From positions 3,100,001 to 3,164,000 of the forward strand of contig PUFA01000182.1 in assembly GCA_003508835.1 (NCBI GenBank): a stretch of DNA of 64,000 bases, in the 5' to 3' direction. Both the position numbers and the translations under genes were made by a program. Under the pieces are notes generated by a model. That model ran no database searches. It worked only from the letters and a program-made list of their open reading frames with translations, and was not told where the DNA came from. Below, one piece after another: positions 12,201 through 25,839 of this stretch (the first letter of the stretch is position 1; each line of letters opens with the position of its first letter). Origin of the DNA: Eonycteris spelaea (Eukaryota; Chordata; Mammalia; Chiroptera; Pteropodidae).

Positions 12201-15200
12201 GCTCTCAGCCCTTCCTCTGGCCCATCTGTCGTCCTCAGGGGTCTCCTGGCAGCTGTCTGCCATGCGCGTCCTTTCGTGCTCACAGCAGACGGGCCCCGGG
12301 AGCCAGCGCACTGGACTGAGGACCAGACACGCCACGTTAGCCGGGCGGGCGCGCTCACCCAGACCAACCAAACTTCGTTTATACTGCCACTTCCTTGTGT
12401 TTGGGAAATGCTAAATTTTTTTTCCTTTAAAATTCTCTTTTCGATGACATGGTGCCTCTTGCTCTTGCTGCCGACAGCAGAGTTGGCCTGCTGGAACCCG
12501 CCGTGGCCTGTATCTTTGTGTATTTTATTACGTAGATACGTACAGATAGGTACCTGTGTACATGCGTATGTGACCTTGGCAGGACTCCTTGGGCTTACCC
12601 AACAGCGTTGGATAAGCCTAGTGAGGCACTAACTGCGGTAGAGACGTACGCTAACGCGCTAGGACAGTACATGGCTGCTGTCAGCACTGGCTGTGAGGCG
12701 AATTGCGAGCCGAGGGGGAGGACCCTGGGCTTCAGCGGAGCAGCACCCTCAGCACCCAGGCGGAGCGCTCCAACCGCCCCCGCCTGCCCTGCTCTTCCAC
12801 AGAATGTTCTGGCACCGGCGTGGCTCCCTGCCTTGTTTACGGCCCTCGCCGTTGTGCTGTCCGGGCTGCCACTCCCTAAGAGATGCCCCGGCTGTTCCAA
12901 AGTGTCCCCACGGAACCCCAGCCCAAGCTGGGCCCCAGGTGTCTGGCGGAGCCCTCCATTCCCCGGGCGCTCGCCAGGCTGGCCCCACGGCCGCCGCCCT
13001 CACTCGCTTCGCTGAAGCCCCGGTCGATCCCTCGGCCCGTCCCTAATACTGTTCATCATCCTGTTTTGTGTCACAACACCCTGCTACCTTGATTCACTCT
13101 TCGTCGTTGGCTAGGTTTTGGATTTATTACTTTCGAGGACGAACAATCAGTGGACCAGGCTGTCAACATGCATTTTCACGACATCATGGGCAAAAAAGTG
13201 TGTAGTGGTAGTTTTATTTTACCTTCAGACCAAACCAAGTCTCAGGCAACTTAGGGATTTCACTGGAAATGACGACTCCTTCCCAGAACACGGCCGGGCG
13301 GGTGGCCGCTGTGGGGCTGGGCCTGCAGCGCCCGGGCGGCGGGCGGCGGGCCGGGCTGGCTCCAGTGAAGTCGCGGGTTGCCTCAGGCTTGGTTCCAGTG
13401 ACCACTCCTTCAGATGTCTGTCCCATGTTCCCGATTGTTCCATCCGACCCGTGCTGGGTGGAGAGCCTTTGAGGAGAGGTTCCCCTTAAAACTGAAAGAA
13501 ACGTAAACATCCTGAAGGATTGGTTGTTTGCAATTGGGTCACTTACTGTGATACCCCGGTACCAACCACATGCTCTCAGTAGTACTTAACTCCATGCAGT
13601 CAAGTGACCTCTGGTTGTCCCATCTTCATACTGTGTTGCTGCCACGGAGGTGACTGTGAGAGAGCCGCCCCTAGCTCCTCGTTGTCCCGGGCCCTTTGAG
13701 CTTTGGAGGAGTCACTGTGGACAAGGAGCTGGCAGGGGCTCTGCAGCGTGGGGTTTCTCACCGTTGGCAGAGCCTTGGGGGTCCACATTTTTGCAGGATG
13801 CCAGTCTGGGTCCTTGTGAACCCTGCCCGGCGCACCCTGGCGGTGCATGCCACCCGTACCTCGTCTGGCTCAGCGCGCCCAGCCCTTCTGATTGAGACAC
13901 GAAGGAGTGTGGCGCCAGGGCTGTCCCCACTCCCTGTGGGGGCTCAGGTTTGGGTGCAGACTAGATCAGTTCTGTTCGAACCTAAGGAAGTGGGAGGCAC
14001 ACGTGTCACTCACATGCTGTGAAGCTTCTCGTTTAAAGGCGGTGTGCGGATTTCGAGCATGCACGCCAGCGATGAGCTCGAGGTCACGGGAGCCCACGTT
14101 CAATAGTCGAAGTCCCTGCGACATTTAAAATTTGGAAGCAGCGTGGTCTCGCCTCAGGGCAGACGGGTCTCCTCTGTGCCCAGCTCTGCGTCCACTCCGG
14201 GCCACCGCCTTGGCCCCGCTTTGTGGGACGTAGGCTGTCCGGGCTGCTCAGAGCGGGCACAGATGGCTTTCCACGCCTGCGGGAGCCTGGCTCCTGTTGC
14301 CCGACCTTCACTGGTCCCCGCTGGTTCTTCGTTGGGGATTTCTATCTCATGGGCTCAGGTCCCACTTGTAATTAAAACCGGAGCAGAATGATGACGTCAT
14401 GTACCCATAAGAAGAGGGCAGAAGAATTCTTTTAATTACAAGACTTGCTTTGCTTTGTCAGCGGGAACCAGGTTCCCTTAAGGAGAATGTGTGAAGACTC
14501 ACTAACTTGAGCTTTTTGAAACTGTCCTGTGGTCCCGCTGTCCTGTTGCCTTGGGCTGAGGGAGATATTTTTCCCCATCTGTGGGGTGTCAGGAAGGTGT
14601 GGGTGCTTGAGCCTCAGCCCCACTTCCTGTTTGTTCTCTGAGAGGAAGGGGTTTTAAAGAGTTCTGGTCCTTGATGTTTAGGTCACCAGACTGAGACCCC
14701 AAAGGTGACTCCTGGCAGGTTCGTGGTCTCATTAAAATCTATAGAAACAAGAAAAGGTCAGAGTTCTTAGCTGCCGAGGCAGCCCTGGCATCAGGGCACC
14801 TTTTTGTGGTCAAGCCGCGAGAAAAGGCGGTCAGCGCACAGCGTAGTGGCGCGCGCTCCGCCCCTGCGGCCCCTGCCCGTGGCCCAGCCGTGGCTCCTGC
14901 CAGGTCCAAAGAGGAAGTCCTGGGCCGCTGACCCAACACAGTATGAAGATTGCTTACTGGTTCAAATGTCCATTTTATTGCATGTTTGTTTACTTTTCGT
15001 TAGATGTAATGTAAGATTCTCTTTATCACATCCATTCCCTCTGACGTTATTTTGAGTTGAGATTCTCTAAGCGTTAGCCTGGGGAAGGTAAGTTTTTATC
15101 TTCCTTTAGACATTTTAAATAAACCTAAGTAAACCAACTGTGTTTCTCAGGTATGAGCTGAAGGCACAGGCAGGGCGGGTGGGCTCTGCAGAGGTCCCCT

Positions 15201-18200
15201 ACACCACCCCCTGGGGTCCCCGGGCTCCCTGTGACGAGGACTGCGATTGTCGGAACGGCCCTGGTCTCTGCCCCCGGGTTTGCGAGGCCGTTGACGGAGG
15301 ACGCTGCTGCTTTCACTCACCCGCGAGCCCCTTGTCACGCAGCCAGTGCTCAAGGGCTCCCGGCCCTCGGTCCCGGCTCCGCAGCGTGTAGGGCTTAGCG
15401 TTTCACGGCCGCATCTGTTGTACCTGAGAAACATTTTTTAAATAAAGTAATTAAACTACAAAAGAAACTTTTTAAAGGAAAAAATTACTAGCCTAAATAA
15501 GGTTTAGAGTTAAGTATTTAGTTTTAAGTTGTAATAAGATGCTAAGTGTAGTCATAAGCTACCTGAGGGTGTGTCTGAGGGGAAGGGGCCCGGGACCCCT
15601 GCGGCCCCCTGAACCAGAGCTTGGTTTGTCTAGGTGGAGGTTAAACGGGCCGAGCCCCGGGACAACAAGAGCCAGGCGCCCGGACAGCCAGGGGCCAGCC
15701 AGTGGGGGAGCCGGGTTGTGCCCAGCGCCGCCAACGGCTGGGCAGGCCAGCCCCCGCCCACGTGGCAGCAAGGATATGGCCCGCAAGGTAAGGCCAGTGG
15801 TACCCTCCTCCAGAGTTAGTGGGTGGCTACCAGCTCCCTGGGTCCTGGGTCACCGCCTAGCCATCTCGAGGGCGGTGTGGCCCTTGGCGGTGAGGTTGGG
15901 GACCGGCAGAGTTGGAGTGAGCACCGAGACACTGTCACTGTTACCCTGTCTCCGGCAGTGAGCATGTGGCTGACCGCCCACAGCGAGGGTGGGGTTTGGA
16001 GCACTACCTCTCCAGTGACGGCTTGGGGGCGTGGGCTGTGGGCTGATGCCAGGGGCCAGCAGGTCTTTGGTGGGGTGTGAGGGCAGGCTCAGGTCATCCC
16101 CTCCAGATTCTACTGGAGAAACCCAGAGGAGTGGCCAGGTGGGCCTGCTGGGCCCTGGGCAGCTATGACCCCCGAGCCTACAGGGCCACCCGCATGGCCC
16201 CGAGGCTTTAGTCCAGTCTTCAGAGCTGTCTTTTAAAAACCTGCATTTTATTGCAGAATAAAATACAGTGTCTGAAAGCATTTACTGAGCCCAGCAGATG
16301 CAGGACCTGTATTTGACCTGCAGCCTGAGGTCCCACGCTTTTACCTGAGTCCTGATCTGTAGGCGTCCCCTCCGTCCCTTCCGACAGTACTGTTCAAAAG
16401 CTGGGATCATCAGACTGAGGGCTTTTCTCGGGAGCCTTCCCCGCGGAAGGACAGGGACAGCAAGCCCTGTGCCGATACCTGGCGTTCTTGAGACATCACT
16501 GGGCCCACTCTGGCGGTTCTGGGGCTGGGACATCTACCGTGTCCACCTGGGGGTCCCAGGAGGGCCCTGCCAGCATGGTGACTGTGCCCTGGGGGCGGGA
16601 GGACAGGGTCACCCTCGCTCCCTGGTGTGGGGCTAACGCCGCGCCCACCTCTTTGTTTCCCGGTTTAGGAATGTGGGTGCCGGCAGGACAGGCAATCGGT
16701 AAGGGAACGACGGCATCGCAGTGTGGCGGGCGGGCGGGCAGGCACGGTGCGCGCCGCGCTCGCCCTCACCCTGCGTCCTGTGTTCCAGGTGGCTACGGAC
16801 CGCCCCCGCGGGAAGAGGAGCCCCGCCGCCACCCCCACCGTTCACGTCCTACATCGTGTCCACCCCGCCCGGGGGCTTCCCCCTCCACAGGGCTTCCCAC
16901 AGGGTTACGGCGCCCCCCGCAATTCAGTGAGTCCCAGGCCCTAGGAGTCTCTGCCGTCACGCTGGGGTGGGGTAGGAGGTTGTTGGGGTGCTGCCTGTTC
17001 GGCCCCTCTGCCTGGAGCAGGAGGGGGGCGGCCGTGTCTGCTGATGTCGGGACCTGATCTCTGAGAGCTGGGGCCGAGGCCTCGGTTCATTCCTTCTGTG
17101 CCTTGCTTCATGGTGGGGGGAGTCTGGCTGCCGCCCAGCCCGCCGTATAGGGCACTCCCCCTACCCCTCTCCCCTGCAAGATGTCGGGGTGGGTCTCTCA
17201 CGGTGAGCACAGTCCTCTCATTTGGCCCAGGGTGGCTACACGTCATTCCCACAGCCTGTGTTCTGCTGTGTACCTGGGTCCAAGTTTGTTACTTGGGGCC
17301 ATAGTGTAGATCAGCCACATTTGCAGGCTCAGTGGCCAGTGGCCCAGGACTCGGCAGTTCAGTTCTGTGGCCTGCCCCAGGGCCACGTGATATGACCACC
17401 AGTGGCCTTACGCTGAAAAGGTGTGTCTGGCCCTGGCCTAGGACACCTCAGTTTGAGTTTGACTTCTGACAGATTGAGAGGTGGATAGAAACGGTGTCTG
17501 GAGCCTGAGGACAGCGCAGACAGCACGCGGTTGGCCTCGGCCTTTGCTGGGCAGTCGGCCTCTGTCATAAAGAGCCTGAGCAGTGACTCCCACTGCCCCA
17601 GCCACCCCCACTTCGCATGTTTGTCCTTGCTGGCGTCAGTCATCGCCTTGGGTAGGGCCTGTGGCGGCTCCTGGTGGCCGGGCTGTGGGCGAGGGTGGTG
17701 TCTGTCTTGTTTCAGGTTTCGGCTATGGGCCTCCACCTCCACCGCCAGACCAGTTTGCCCCCCCGGGGGTGCCCCCTCCACCTGCCACTCCGGGGGCAGC
17801 ACCTCTGGCCTTCCCGCCGCCCCCGTCACAGGCCGCCCCGGACATGAGCAAGCCGCCGACGGCGCAGCCGGACTTCCCCTACAGCCAGTATGGTGAGTGG
17901 CTGCGCGGCTGCCGTCCTCTCGCAGGCGGCTTCCCACCGGCCTTTCCGGCTCTGGGGTCCATGCCGGAGGGGACGGGTTGTGGGCGAGATCACATGACCT
18001 AGCGTCGGACACACGTCAGACAGGGTCTCGGTTGCTCAGGTTTTCGCCAGGACGTCAGTTGTAGGAAGGCGGGGTTTCAGTAGCTGCTGTCCCTAGGCCT
18101 GTGGGTTTGTGACCCTGAGGCCAGGACTGGGCCCCAGGAGGGTGGTGTGAGGGCTGTGGTCACCGGCGGGGCCTCGGGCACCTCCCGCGGGCCCGTCCAT

Positions 18201-19912
18201 TGGGCACCTCGGTTCTCGAAGCGCAGTGCGGACAGCGCGTCAGCAGGCGTGGGGCCGTGCGGGGCGGCGCCGGGGCAGGTACTGGCTTTGGCGTTGGCTT
18301 CGCGCTTCACTCGAGGGGCCGGTCGTGGGGTAGGTGCTTTTCAGCTGGGGTCTTCAAGGTGGCAGCCTTGCAGGTGGGGGAGCTCGCGAGAGAAAAGGGC
18401 ATGGCCCGGGGCTCCCCATGCTGGGGCCCCTCTGCTGCTGGCTGTGAGGGGCCTGGGCCCCTAGGGCTCCCGTGAGAGCTTCGCCTGCATTTTCAGCTTT
18501 GTCCGCACGGCGAGCCACTCTGCCTTCACATGTGGTCCCCGCTGGCTGACCTTGTGCCCCGGCTCCCCGTGTCGCACTCTCCCCTGGGGCCTCGCGGGGC
18601 TGAGCTCGCCAAGCGGGCGGGTCTCCGCTGGGCCTGCAGCGGGCGTGTCGGTGGCAGGCACGTGCGTGTGGCCGGGCCGGGCTGGGCGTGTGTGGGCCCG
18701 AGCCTATTCCCTGTCTGTCCCGCTCTGCCAGGGCCGCCCTGGGGTAGTCACCCTGTCTCGTCTCTCGCCAGGCCTGGGTTCCTATTCTCAAGACCCGGCG
18801 GGCTTCGGGCCCATACTTTGTTTACACTCTTATGGTCAGGCTGAGCAGTGATGTGGCCTAGGTAGGTGGCGCCTCCTCGCCCACGGCCCCCACCCGCTGG
18901 CACCCGCGCAGCAGACATGGCCTCCTCTGCCGTCCCGGGTGGGGGACCCACTGTGCTTTTCGGGATGGGCCCAGGAGCTCTCCCTGCTCAGCTGGCTCCC
19001 GACTGGGAATTCAGGCCTTGCTCCAAAGCGTGTGGTCTGGGTGGGCAGGGCTTGAGGACGGCGCTGTCCCCTTCCCAGAAGTACTTCTGCGCCCTTGGGG
19101 TCAGCGGCAGCATCAGGAGCTGTGCAGAGGAAGGCCCTGCCCGCCCTAGCGGGCTCTTCAAGTGTGGCTGACTCGGGTCCTTGAGGCCTCGTGCTTCATA
19201 GGCAGTTGTCGCCAGTCCCCAGGCCACTCGGATAGTTTTATGGAAGCCACCAGGGTGGGTCACCTCTGCAGGGAGGACTGTCCGGCGTCTGGGAGGGCGT
19301 CCTGGAGGGAGGCCAGGGCCAACCAGATGTCTCCGTCAGCTCTGAGAGCTAGAGCTGCACCTGAGTTTGCCCTGCACTGCGCCCGAGGGCAGATTTGCCA
19401 GGACCCCACAGGCCACCTGCCAGGCTGGGTGATGTGTGTCCCCAAGTGCAGAGGCGTCTGCCCGCAGCTCTGCCACCAGGGCCCCGGCTGAGTACGTGAG
19501 GGTGGGCGGGGAACAGCCGAGAGCAGAGAGGACAGAGCGAGGGCCCGTGAGATCTCGAAGGAGGCCTCTCTCCTCTCTGTGCGGAGACAGGGTCCTGCTG
19601 GGGTTTGGGGACCAGCTTCCAGGGCACAGGTGCTTTTGGAGGTCTGGCGGTGCCAGGCGTGAGTGGGACCCCGGGTCCTGTCGGCGGTGGCTTGCGCGGT
19701 CACTCCCCTGTCCGCTCACCACACTCCCCCACCCCACAGGTTATGGACAGGACTTGGCTGGCTTTGGCCAGGGCTTCTCAGACCCCAGCCAGCAGCCCCC
19801 CTCCTATGGGGGCCCCTCAGTGCCTGGCTCGGGGGGGCCCCCTGCCGGCGGAAGTGGCTTTGGACGCGGGCAGAACCACAACGTGCAAGGGTTCCACCCC
19901 TACCGACGCTAG
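6218..19912 (+). CDS. DAZAP1: DAZ-associated protein 1 (5' partial, spliced)
   Basis: An hnRNP-like RNA-binding protein that acts in splicing and translation and is needed in spermatogenesis (family knowledge). Coding exons: 6218-6258, 6887-7053, 7334-7399, 8960-9070, 10115-10163, 13115-13197, 15634-15787, 16669-16698, 16789-16926, 17716-17892 and 19740-19912, with TAG at 19910-19912. All introns are GT-AG and all phases agree. RRM1 shows RNP2 KLFVGGL and RNP1 RGFGFVKF; RRM2 shows KIFVGGI and RGFGFITF. A Pro/Gly/Gln-rich tail follows, ending NVQGFHPYRR. The first exon is outside the window. With it, and with three bases restored in the exon at 16789, the protein would be about 406 residues, the usual mammalian length. 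Recognition is from the near-identical human sequence as I remember it. Confidence 0.97.
10164..15633 (+). other. DAZAP1: DAZAP1 introns 6 and 7 with AT-rich islands
   Basis: This span holds introns 6 and 7 around the small exon 13115-13197. Most of it is GC-rich, but 10920-11110, 14940-15130 and 15420-15560 are strikingly AT-rich and repeatedly contain GTTAAGT or GTAAGT words. A T-run (about 19) lies near 10345-10363, and an exact CRE palindrome ATGACGTCAT at 14391-14400. A 13-bp inverted repeat (15141-15153 and 15421-15433) brackets a GC-rich block. I see no recognisable retroelement and no coding exon other than 13115-13197. Confidence 0.5.
16789..16926 (+). other. DAZAP1: DAZAP1 exon with three one-base losses
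   Basis: The exon is 138 bases where 141 are expected. One G is missing at 16808/16809 (after the codons for PPP), one C from the run 16879-16883, and one C from the run 16913-16918. Three single losses restore the frame by the exon end, so the literal translation stays open. About 36 residues between PPP and PPQFS, normally a Pro-rich stretch containing TSYIVSTPPGGF, become an Arg/Ser/His-rich string. The normal residues can still be read piecewise in the other two frames. Consensus or assembly error is the likeliest cause. Confidence 0.85.
18772..18861 (+). CDS. DAZAP1: DAZAP1 alternative 3' coding exon
   Basis: Bounded by a CAG acceptor and a GTAGGT donor, this exon matches the one used in the shorter mammalian DAZAP1 isoform. 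Joined in phase from 17892 it reads YG-LGSYSQDPAGFGP, then continues to a TGA at 18849-18851. In the neighbouring frame the same exon reads FVYTLMVRLSSDVA and stops at TAG 18859-18861, which is the tail I remember for the human short isoform. So relative to that isoform the exon is offset by one base, either an indel error or a real species difference. When skipped, the reading passes to 19740. Confidence 0.6.
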   Translation, partial: AWVPILKTRRASGPYFVYTLMVRLSSDVA

Positions 19913-20690
19913 CCGGCCAGAGCCACGCGAAAGGACGGCGGGACAGCGAGACCCAGGACACGAAACTTGTGAACTCGTGACAATCACAAACTTGGCAGAA
20001 AAAAAAATCGAGATTCAACCTTGGGGGAGGGGCGGGCATGAGGCTTTTGGAGGCGGCTGTGGGTGTCTGGACTGAAGTTTTTAAATATATTTCTTTCTCT
20101 AACCCATCAGCACAATAAAAAAAAAAGTCACTGGTTCAACAACAGGGTTAAAAAAATATGTCTTCAGCTTTAATTCAAAACTTCAGGTTTCTTTTTCTTC
20201 CTTTTTTTTGAAATTATTTTCCTGAGCCTTTTGTTTTACCGTATATTGTAAACTTTTATGTTAAAGAAAAAATATACATTTACAAATTGTGAGATTTTTA
20301 AGAGAAATTTTCTACGATGTATACTGGCTTATTTTTTAATTTAAAACAGGGTTTCCGTCGGCACTGGTGGAAGTGAGGGGCGTTTTGGTCCCCGCACTCC
20401 CGGCTTTGAGGGTTGGGACTCGTCGGTCCAGAAACTCTGGAGCTCAAAGCAGCAGTCTACTGAGTGTGTTTGTTTTTGTTTATTCCTTGCTTTTGTCGAC
20501 TGACCTGCCTGGCGGTGTCGCAGGTGTGCCGCGGGGCCGCACCCGCCCAGCCTGCCCGCACCCCCGTGTGCGGCTGGCGCGGCTGGCATCTCGGCGAGGA
20601 GGCCTCGGCAGCCGACCGCATGCGCGTTGCTTCAGGGCGTCCCCGCTGACCAGTTGGACCCTGGTTTGAATAAAGAAGTGCGTTTGGATT
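19913..20690 (+). other. DAZAP1: DAZAP1 3' untranslated region
   Basis: AT-rich 3'UTR following TAG 19910-19912. An internal AATAAA at 20114-20119 and a distal AATAAA at 20669-20674 offer two candidate poly(A) sites. The low GC between 20080 and 20350 stands out from the GC-rich surroundings and looks like conserved UTR, not decayed repeat. Confidence 0.75.
20669..20674 (+). terminator. DAZAP1: DAZAP1 distal poly(A) signal
   Basis: Canonical AATAAA in CTGGTTTGAATAAAG, with GT-rich sequence about 25-40 bases downstream (GTTGTGTCATTTG), the usual layout of a cleavage and polyadenylation site. Confidence 0.75.
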
Positions 20691-21929
20691 AGAACCCAGT
20701 TGTGTCATTTGTCCCCTCCCTGCCCACCTGTGGCCCGCCGAGGGACCTCGGGGTTGTGGCACGTGTGGGTTGTAGGGTGGTATGGGTGGGGCTTCGGCTT
20801 CCGGGGTTCATGGCCACTCACTGAGCGTCGAGGAAGAGGCGGCTGGACAGATCTGGGTGGGGATTGGCCAGGACTCCCCCATCCCTGCAAGAGTGATACC
20901 TGGACTGTGGCCTCGGGCAGGCTGTTCACCTTTGTACAGTTGACATAGGTGGTGTGGGCGGCAGGACACCCAGTCGGGGCCCTGGGACGCAGCATGGGGG
21001 CCAGGGCACTTGGTGGGGCCTGAGAGGCAGTGTCAGGCAGCGAGGTGGGTGGCTCACTCCTGGCCTTCGAGCCCTAGTCCTCAAGGGACCCTAGATCTGG
21101 ACAAGGAATGGGCGCTGGGAGCGGGGAGGGTGTTGGGAGTTCTGACGTGGGCCTGGCCAGCAAAGCCCTCCTAGCCACCGACGCTGTGACCTCACAACCC
21201 CAGATGCTCGGGGCTCAGTGAGGCTCCTATTTGCAGCCCTGAGAAGCGGTGTGGGGGTCAGCCTGCTCCTATACAGGACTGCCGTTGTTAGGTGCCATGG
21301 GTGTCCTGTGGCTTCTGGGACCAACCACCACAAACGGGCTGAAAACGTGTTCTCAGGTTCACAGAAGGAGCAGGAAGGAGCCTGGTCGACTCCTTTCGTT
21401 AGTAAAATTAATTATCAAAATTAAGGTCCCTGGTACAGGGCATTGTGCAAACAATGAATTTCCAACTGGCCAGGGGTTCTCAGGAGCTCGTGTCACACCC
21501 TGTAGCCCCAAACAGGGTGTACTCCCTTGGGGACAGGGCGGGACACCTCCTTTGTGTGGAGTTAAGTCGGCTCTTCTCCCATAATTGTGGAGATGGCTGA
21601 GGAGGTTCTCGCTTCTTTGAACACTTCCATTCTCTCCAGGCAGCCCATCTCCCCACAAAGCCACTGGTGCAAGCCAACCCCTACCAACGAGCTGGACCTG
21701 AGGCCAGGACGGACTGGAGACTCGATGGCGGGGGATGGGGGGGCTGGCTTTTTCTTTTAGTGGCACCCAGCTCATTTCTACCCCAGGACCTCTACAACCC
21801 GCTCCCTCTTCTGGGAGGCGCCCTCAGCAGGGCTGGATGGCTCTTCCAGCCACTCGCCTTGTTACTGATACACTTGTCTTCATGTGTCTTTTTTGTTCTT
21901 CATGCCCTGTTAATCCCTTCTTTGCATTA

Positions 21930-22610
21930 AATCAGTATATTCAGTGTAGCGTTTTAGTCCCTTTAATGATTTTTTTTTCACTGTATTTTTTGAGTGATTT
22001 TTCTTAGAAAATCTGAGCCCTGAGAGTTTATACATCCGTTTGGTTGTTTTTATTGTTGCAAAATACATGTAAGATTTGCCGTTTTTAACCACTGTTAAGT
22101 GCACAACTCAGTGGCCTAAGCACATTCACGTGTCGTGTAGCTGTCCCCACTGTCCACCTCTAGGGCTTTCTCATCGTCCCAAACTGACACTCTGTCCCCA
22201 TTACATACTCACTCCCCTCCCCTAGTCCCTGGCTCCACCATCCACACGCTTTCTCTGAATCTGACTCCTCTGGGGAAATCTGGTGAGTAGGATCACACAG
22301 GACGTGTCCTTACGTGCCTGGCTTATATCACTGAGCATAGCGTCTTCACAGTTCAACCCACATTGAGCAGGTGTCAGGACATCCATCCTTTTCAAGGCTG
22401 AATGATACTCCACTGTGTGGATGGACCTCATTGTGTTGTCCGTCACCTGTCCATGGACACTAGGGTTGCTCCACCTCTTGGCCATTATGAATCTTGCTGT
22501 TGTGGACACGCGTGTGCTAAAGATGGTCATCACCGCTCTCAGGTTTTTGGGGTTCACTTCCAGAAGTGGGATTGCTGGGTCAGATCATATACTTCTGTAC
22601 CAGAGTCACC
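21930..22610 (-). repeat. LINE-1 3'-end fragment
   Basis: Read on the plus strand this matches the familiar complement of an L1 3' region: AAGTGCACAACTCAGTGG, then CCCTAGTCCCTGGCTCCACC, then TCAAGGCTGAATGATACTCC, and the GGGATTGCTGGGTCA block at 22568-22582. It is an old, 5'-truncated copy inserted on the minus strand. Boundaries are approximate. Confidence 0.75.
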
Positions 22611-22689
22611 TTCAGATAGACACTAACTCAGCCCCAGTGTATACAGATGGGAACAGGACTCCTATTTAGGTCTAGTCCCTTGTACCTTT

Positions 22690-22960
22690 CTTGCTATTAC
22701 TGTTATACTTATTGCCTCTATTTGTCTATTAAAGGCTGGCTGGTTCTTATCAGGGACGCCTTTTCTGACCATCCATTAGAAGCCAGTGTCCCACCTCTCT
22801 TGGCTTTAACTCTTGACTCTGATATCTGTGTGACCTTTTCCCTTACTGTCTGCCTCCCAGTCTGGAACGCCAACTCCAGCCACGGAGGACTGGACCCGAC
22901 CCCTACTTGACGGTATCAACTGCAAGCAGTAGGTGTTCCATAAACACTTGTTAGGTGGGT
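22690..22960 (+). repeat. L2-like ancient repeat remnant
   Basis: It ends in GTAGGTGTTCCATAAACACTTG, similar to the GTAGGTGCTCAATAAATGTTTG motif common at L2 3' ends, and is preceded by a CTGCCTGGAACG-like block. Heavily decayed; family assignment is by eye. Confidence 0.45.
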
Positions 22961-23099
22961 CCATTATGGAGATTACAGAGCACGAATGTGAGGCTCGAAA
23001 GGCAGTGACTTTGAGGAAGGGGCCCCAAGCCCCAGGGGCGCGCCCCAACCTAGAGACGGTCTAAGCCCCTAACAAAAGCGCAGCCTCCTTTCTATCGCT

Positions 23100-23266
23100 T
23101 TTGTCTTCCCAGTCTGCGCTCTGCCCTCCGGACGGCAGCGGGCGCGCGTCCTCCGCGGGCAAAGCGGAAGCGCCGGCGCACGCACGGCCGAGGGGCGGGG
23201 CACGTCGGCGGCTCGCGATAAGCGCGCAGGCGCAGAGTGGGCGGTCCTTTCCGGAGTACCGACAAA
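23100..23266 (+). promoter_or_regulatory. RPS15: RPS15 promoter and 5'TOP leader
   Basis: CpG-rich sequence ends in the pyrimidine tract TCCTTTCC (23245-23252), just upstream of the start codon at 23267. Ribosomal-protein genes start transcription inside such tracts, giving a 5'TOP mRNA under mTOR translational control (established for the class). This places the start near 23246 and leaves a leader of only about 20 bases. Confidence 0.75.
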
Positions 23267-24838
<1,572 letters not shown>

Positions 24839-24849
24839 TCTGCTTGGCC

Positions 24850-24855
24850 AATAAA
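24850..24855 (+). terminator. RPS15: RPS15 poly(A) signal
   Basis: AATAAA lies 12 bases after the stop codon. Cleavage near 24872 would give the very short 3'UTR typical of ribosomal-protein mRNAs. Confidence 0.85.
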
Positions 24856-25839
24856 GAACCAGCACCTCTAGTCCAAGTCTGCCGCCTCCTTCCAAGTGTC
24901 TGGGGCCCCGGGGGCGGGGGGGGAGCTTGACAACCCTCCCACCCTACCCTCCGCCCCCCAGAAGGGGGCTAGGCCTGGTTCGCCATACCTGGATGCTCGT
25001 GTTGGGCTTGAATTGTGTGGTGTGTCTCAGTGCTGAGTTGTGACTGTCCCTGAGTTTTTTGCTGTAGGTAGAGTGACAGTCATGCACTCACCCTTGGCTG
25101 TTTGCAGGGGGAGTGGGGAGTTGGGGCTTCTTGAATGACTAGGGCCTTGTGACAAGTCAGGGGGTTGGCCAGGGTTCTGTGCCGTCTTTGTGCCTCTTTC
25201 TCTGACCCTCTAACCTCAGACTGGCAGGTCCCACTGCTCATTATTTCGGCTCTGTCCTGCCCGTGGTGGTGGCCAGTGCTTGGCTGATTGTAGCCGCTCC
25301 CACCCCGCAGACACCTGTGTTGTCTGGTATTGGTGGATTTTTACAGTTGAAGTGTATGAACAGTAGGAACCTTTGCGTGACCTGATTCTCATACCCGCCA
25401 CACTCCCACCGTGCACTCCTGCCCAGCGTCCTCTGAGTGCTCTTGACCTTCGCCACGTTTGCCTGCATATGTCCCTCTTTGTGGACATGGTCTTCCTGAT
25501 TAGCAACCAAAAGCCTTTCATGATGACCCTGGGGCCCCTGGCCTTAGGTTGAGCCTTTGCCAGGACACAGGGTGTCGCTTGAGTGGGGTCACATTGCCAC
25601 CCTGTAGGATGTGCCGCAGAAGGGTCCTTCAGAATCCTGCTTCCTGAAGCATCCTAATTCCATCCGTTCCTTTGTGAGGGCCAGATGTGCAGACCTAGCA
25701 GAGGAGATCGTGGATGCCTCAGTCAGCCAAGGTGGTGACTGTCCAGGCAGCTGGGAGGCTCTGAGAGTCCCTGAGTGTGTGGGAGATCGGGGTCACACCC
25801 AGAGTTCAGCCTGAGCAATGGAAGGTTGGAGTCACCACA

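Larger units (their letters stand above)
20691..23244. other. DAZAP1-RPS15 intergenic region
   Basis: No gene seen. 20691-21900 is unique GC-rich sequence. 21930-22610 is an antisense LINE-1 3' end, and 22690-22960 is an L2-like remnant. The last 200 bases are the CpG-rich RPS15 promoter. Confidence 0.6.
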
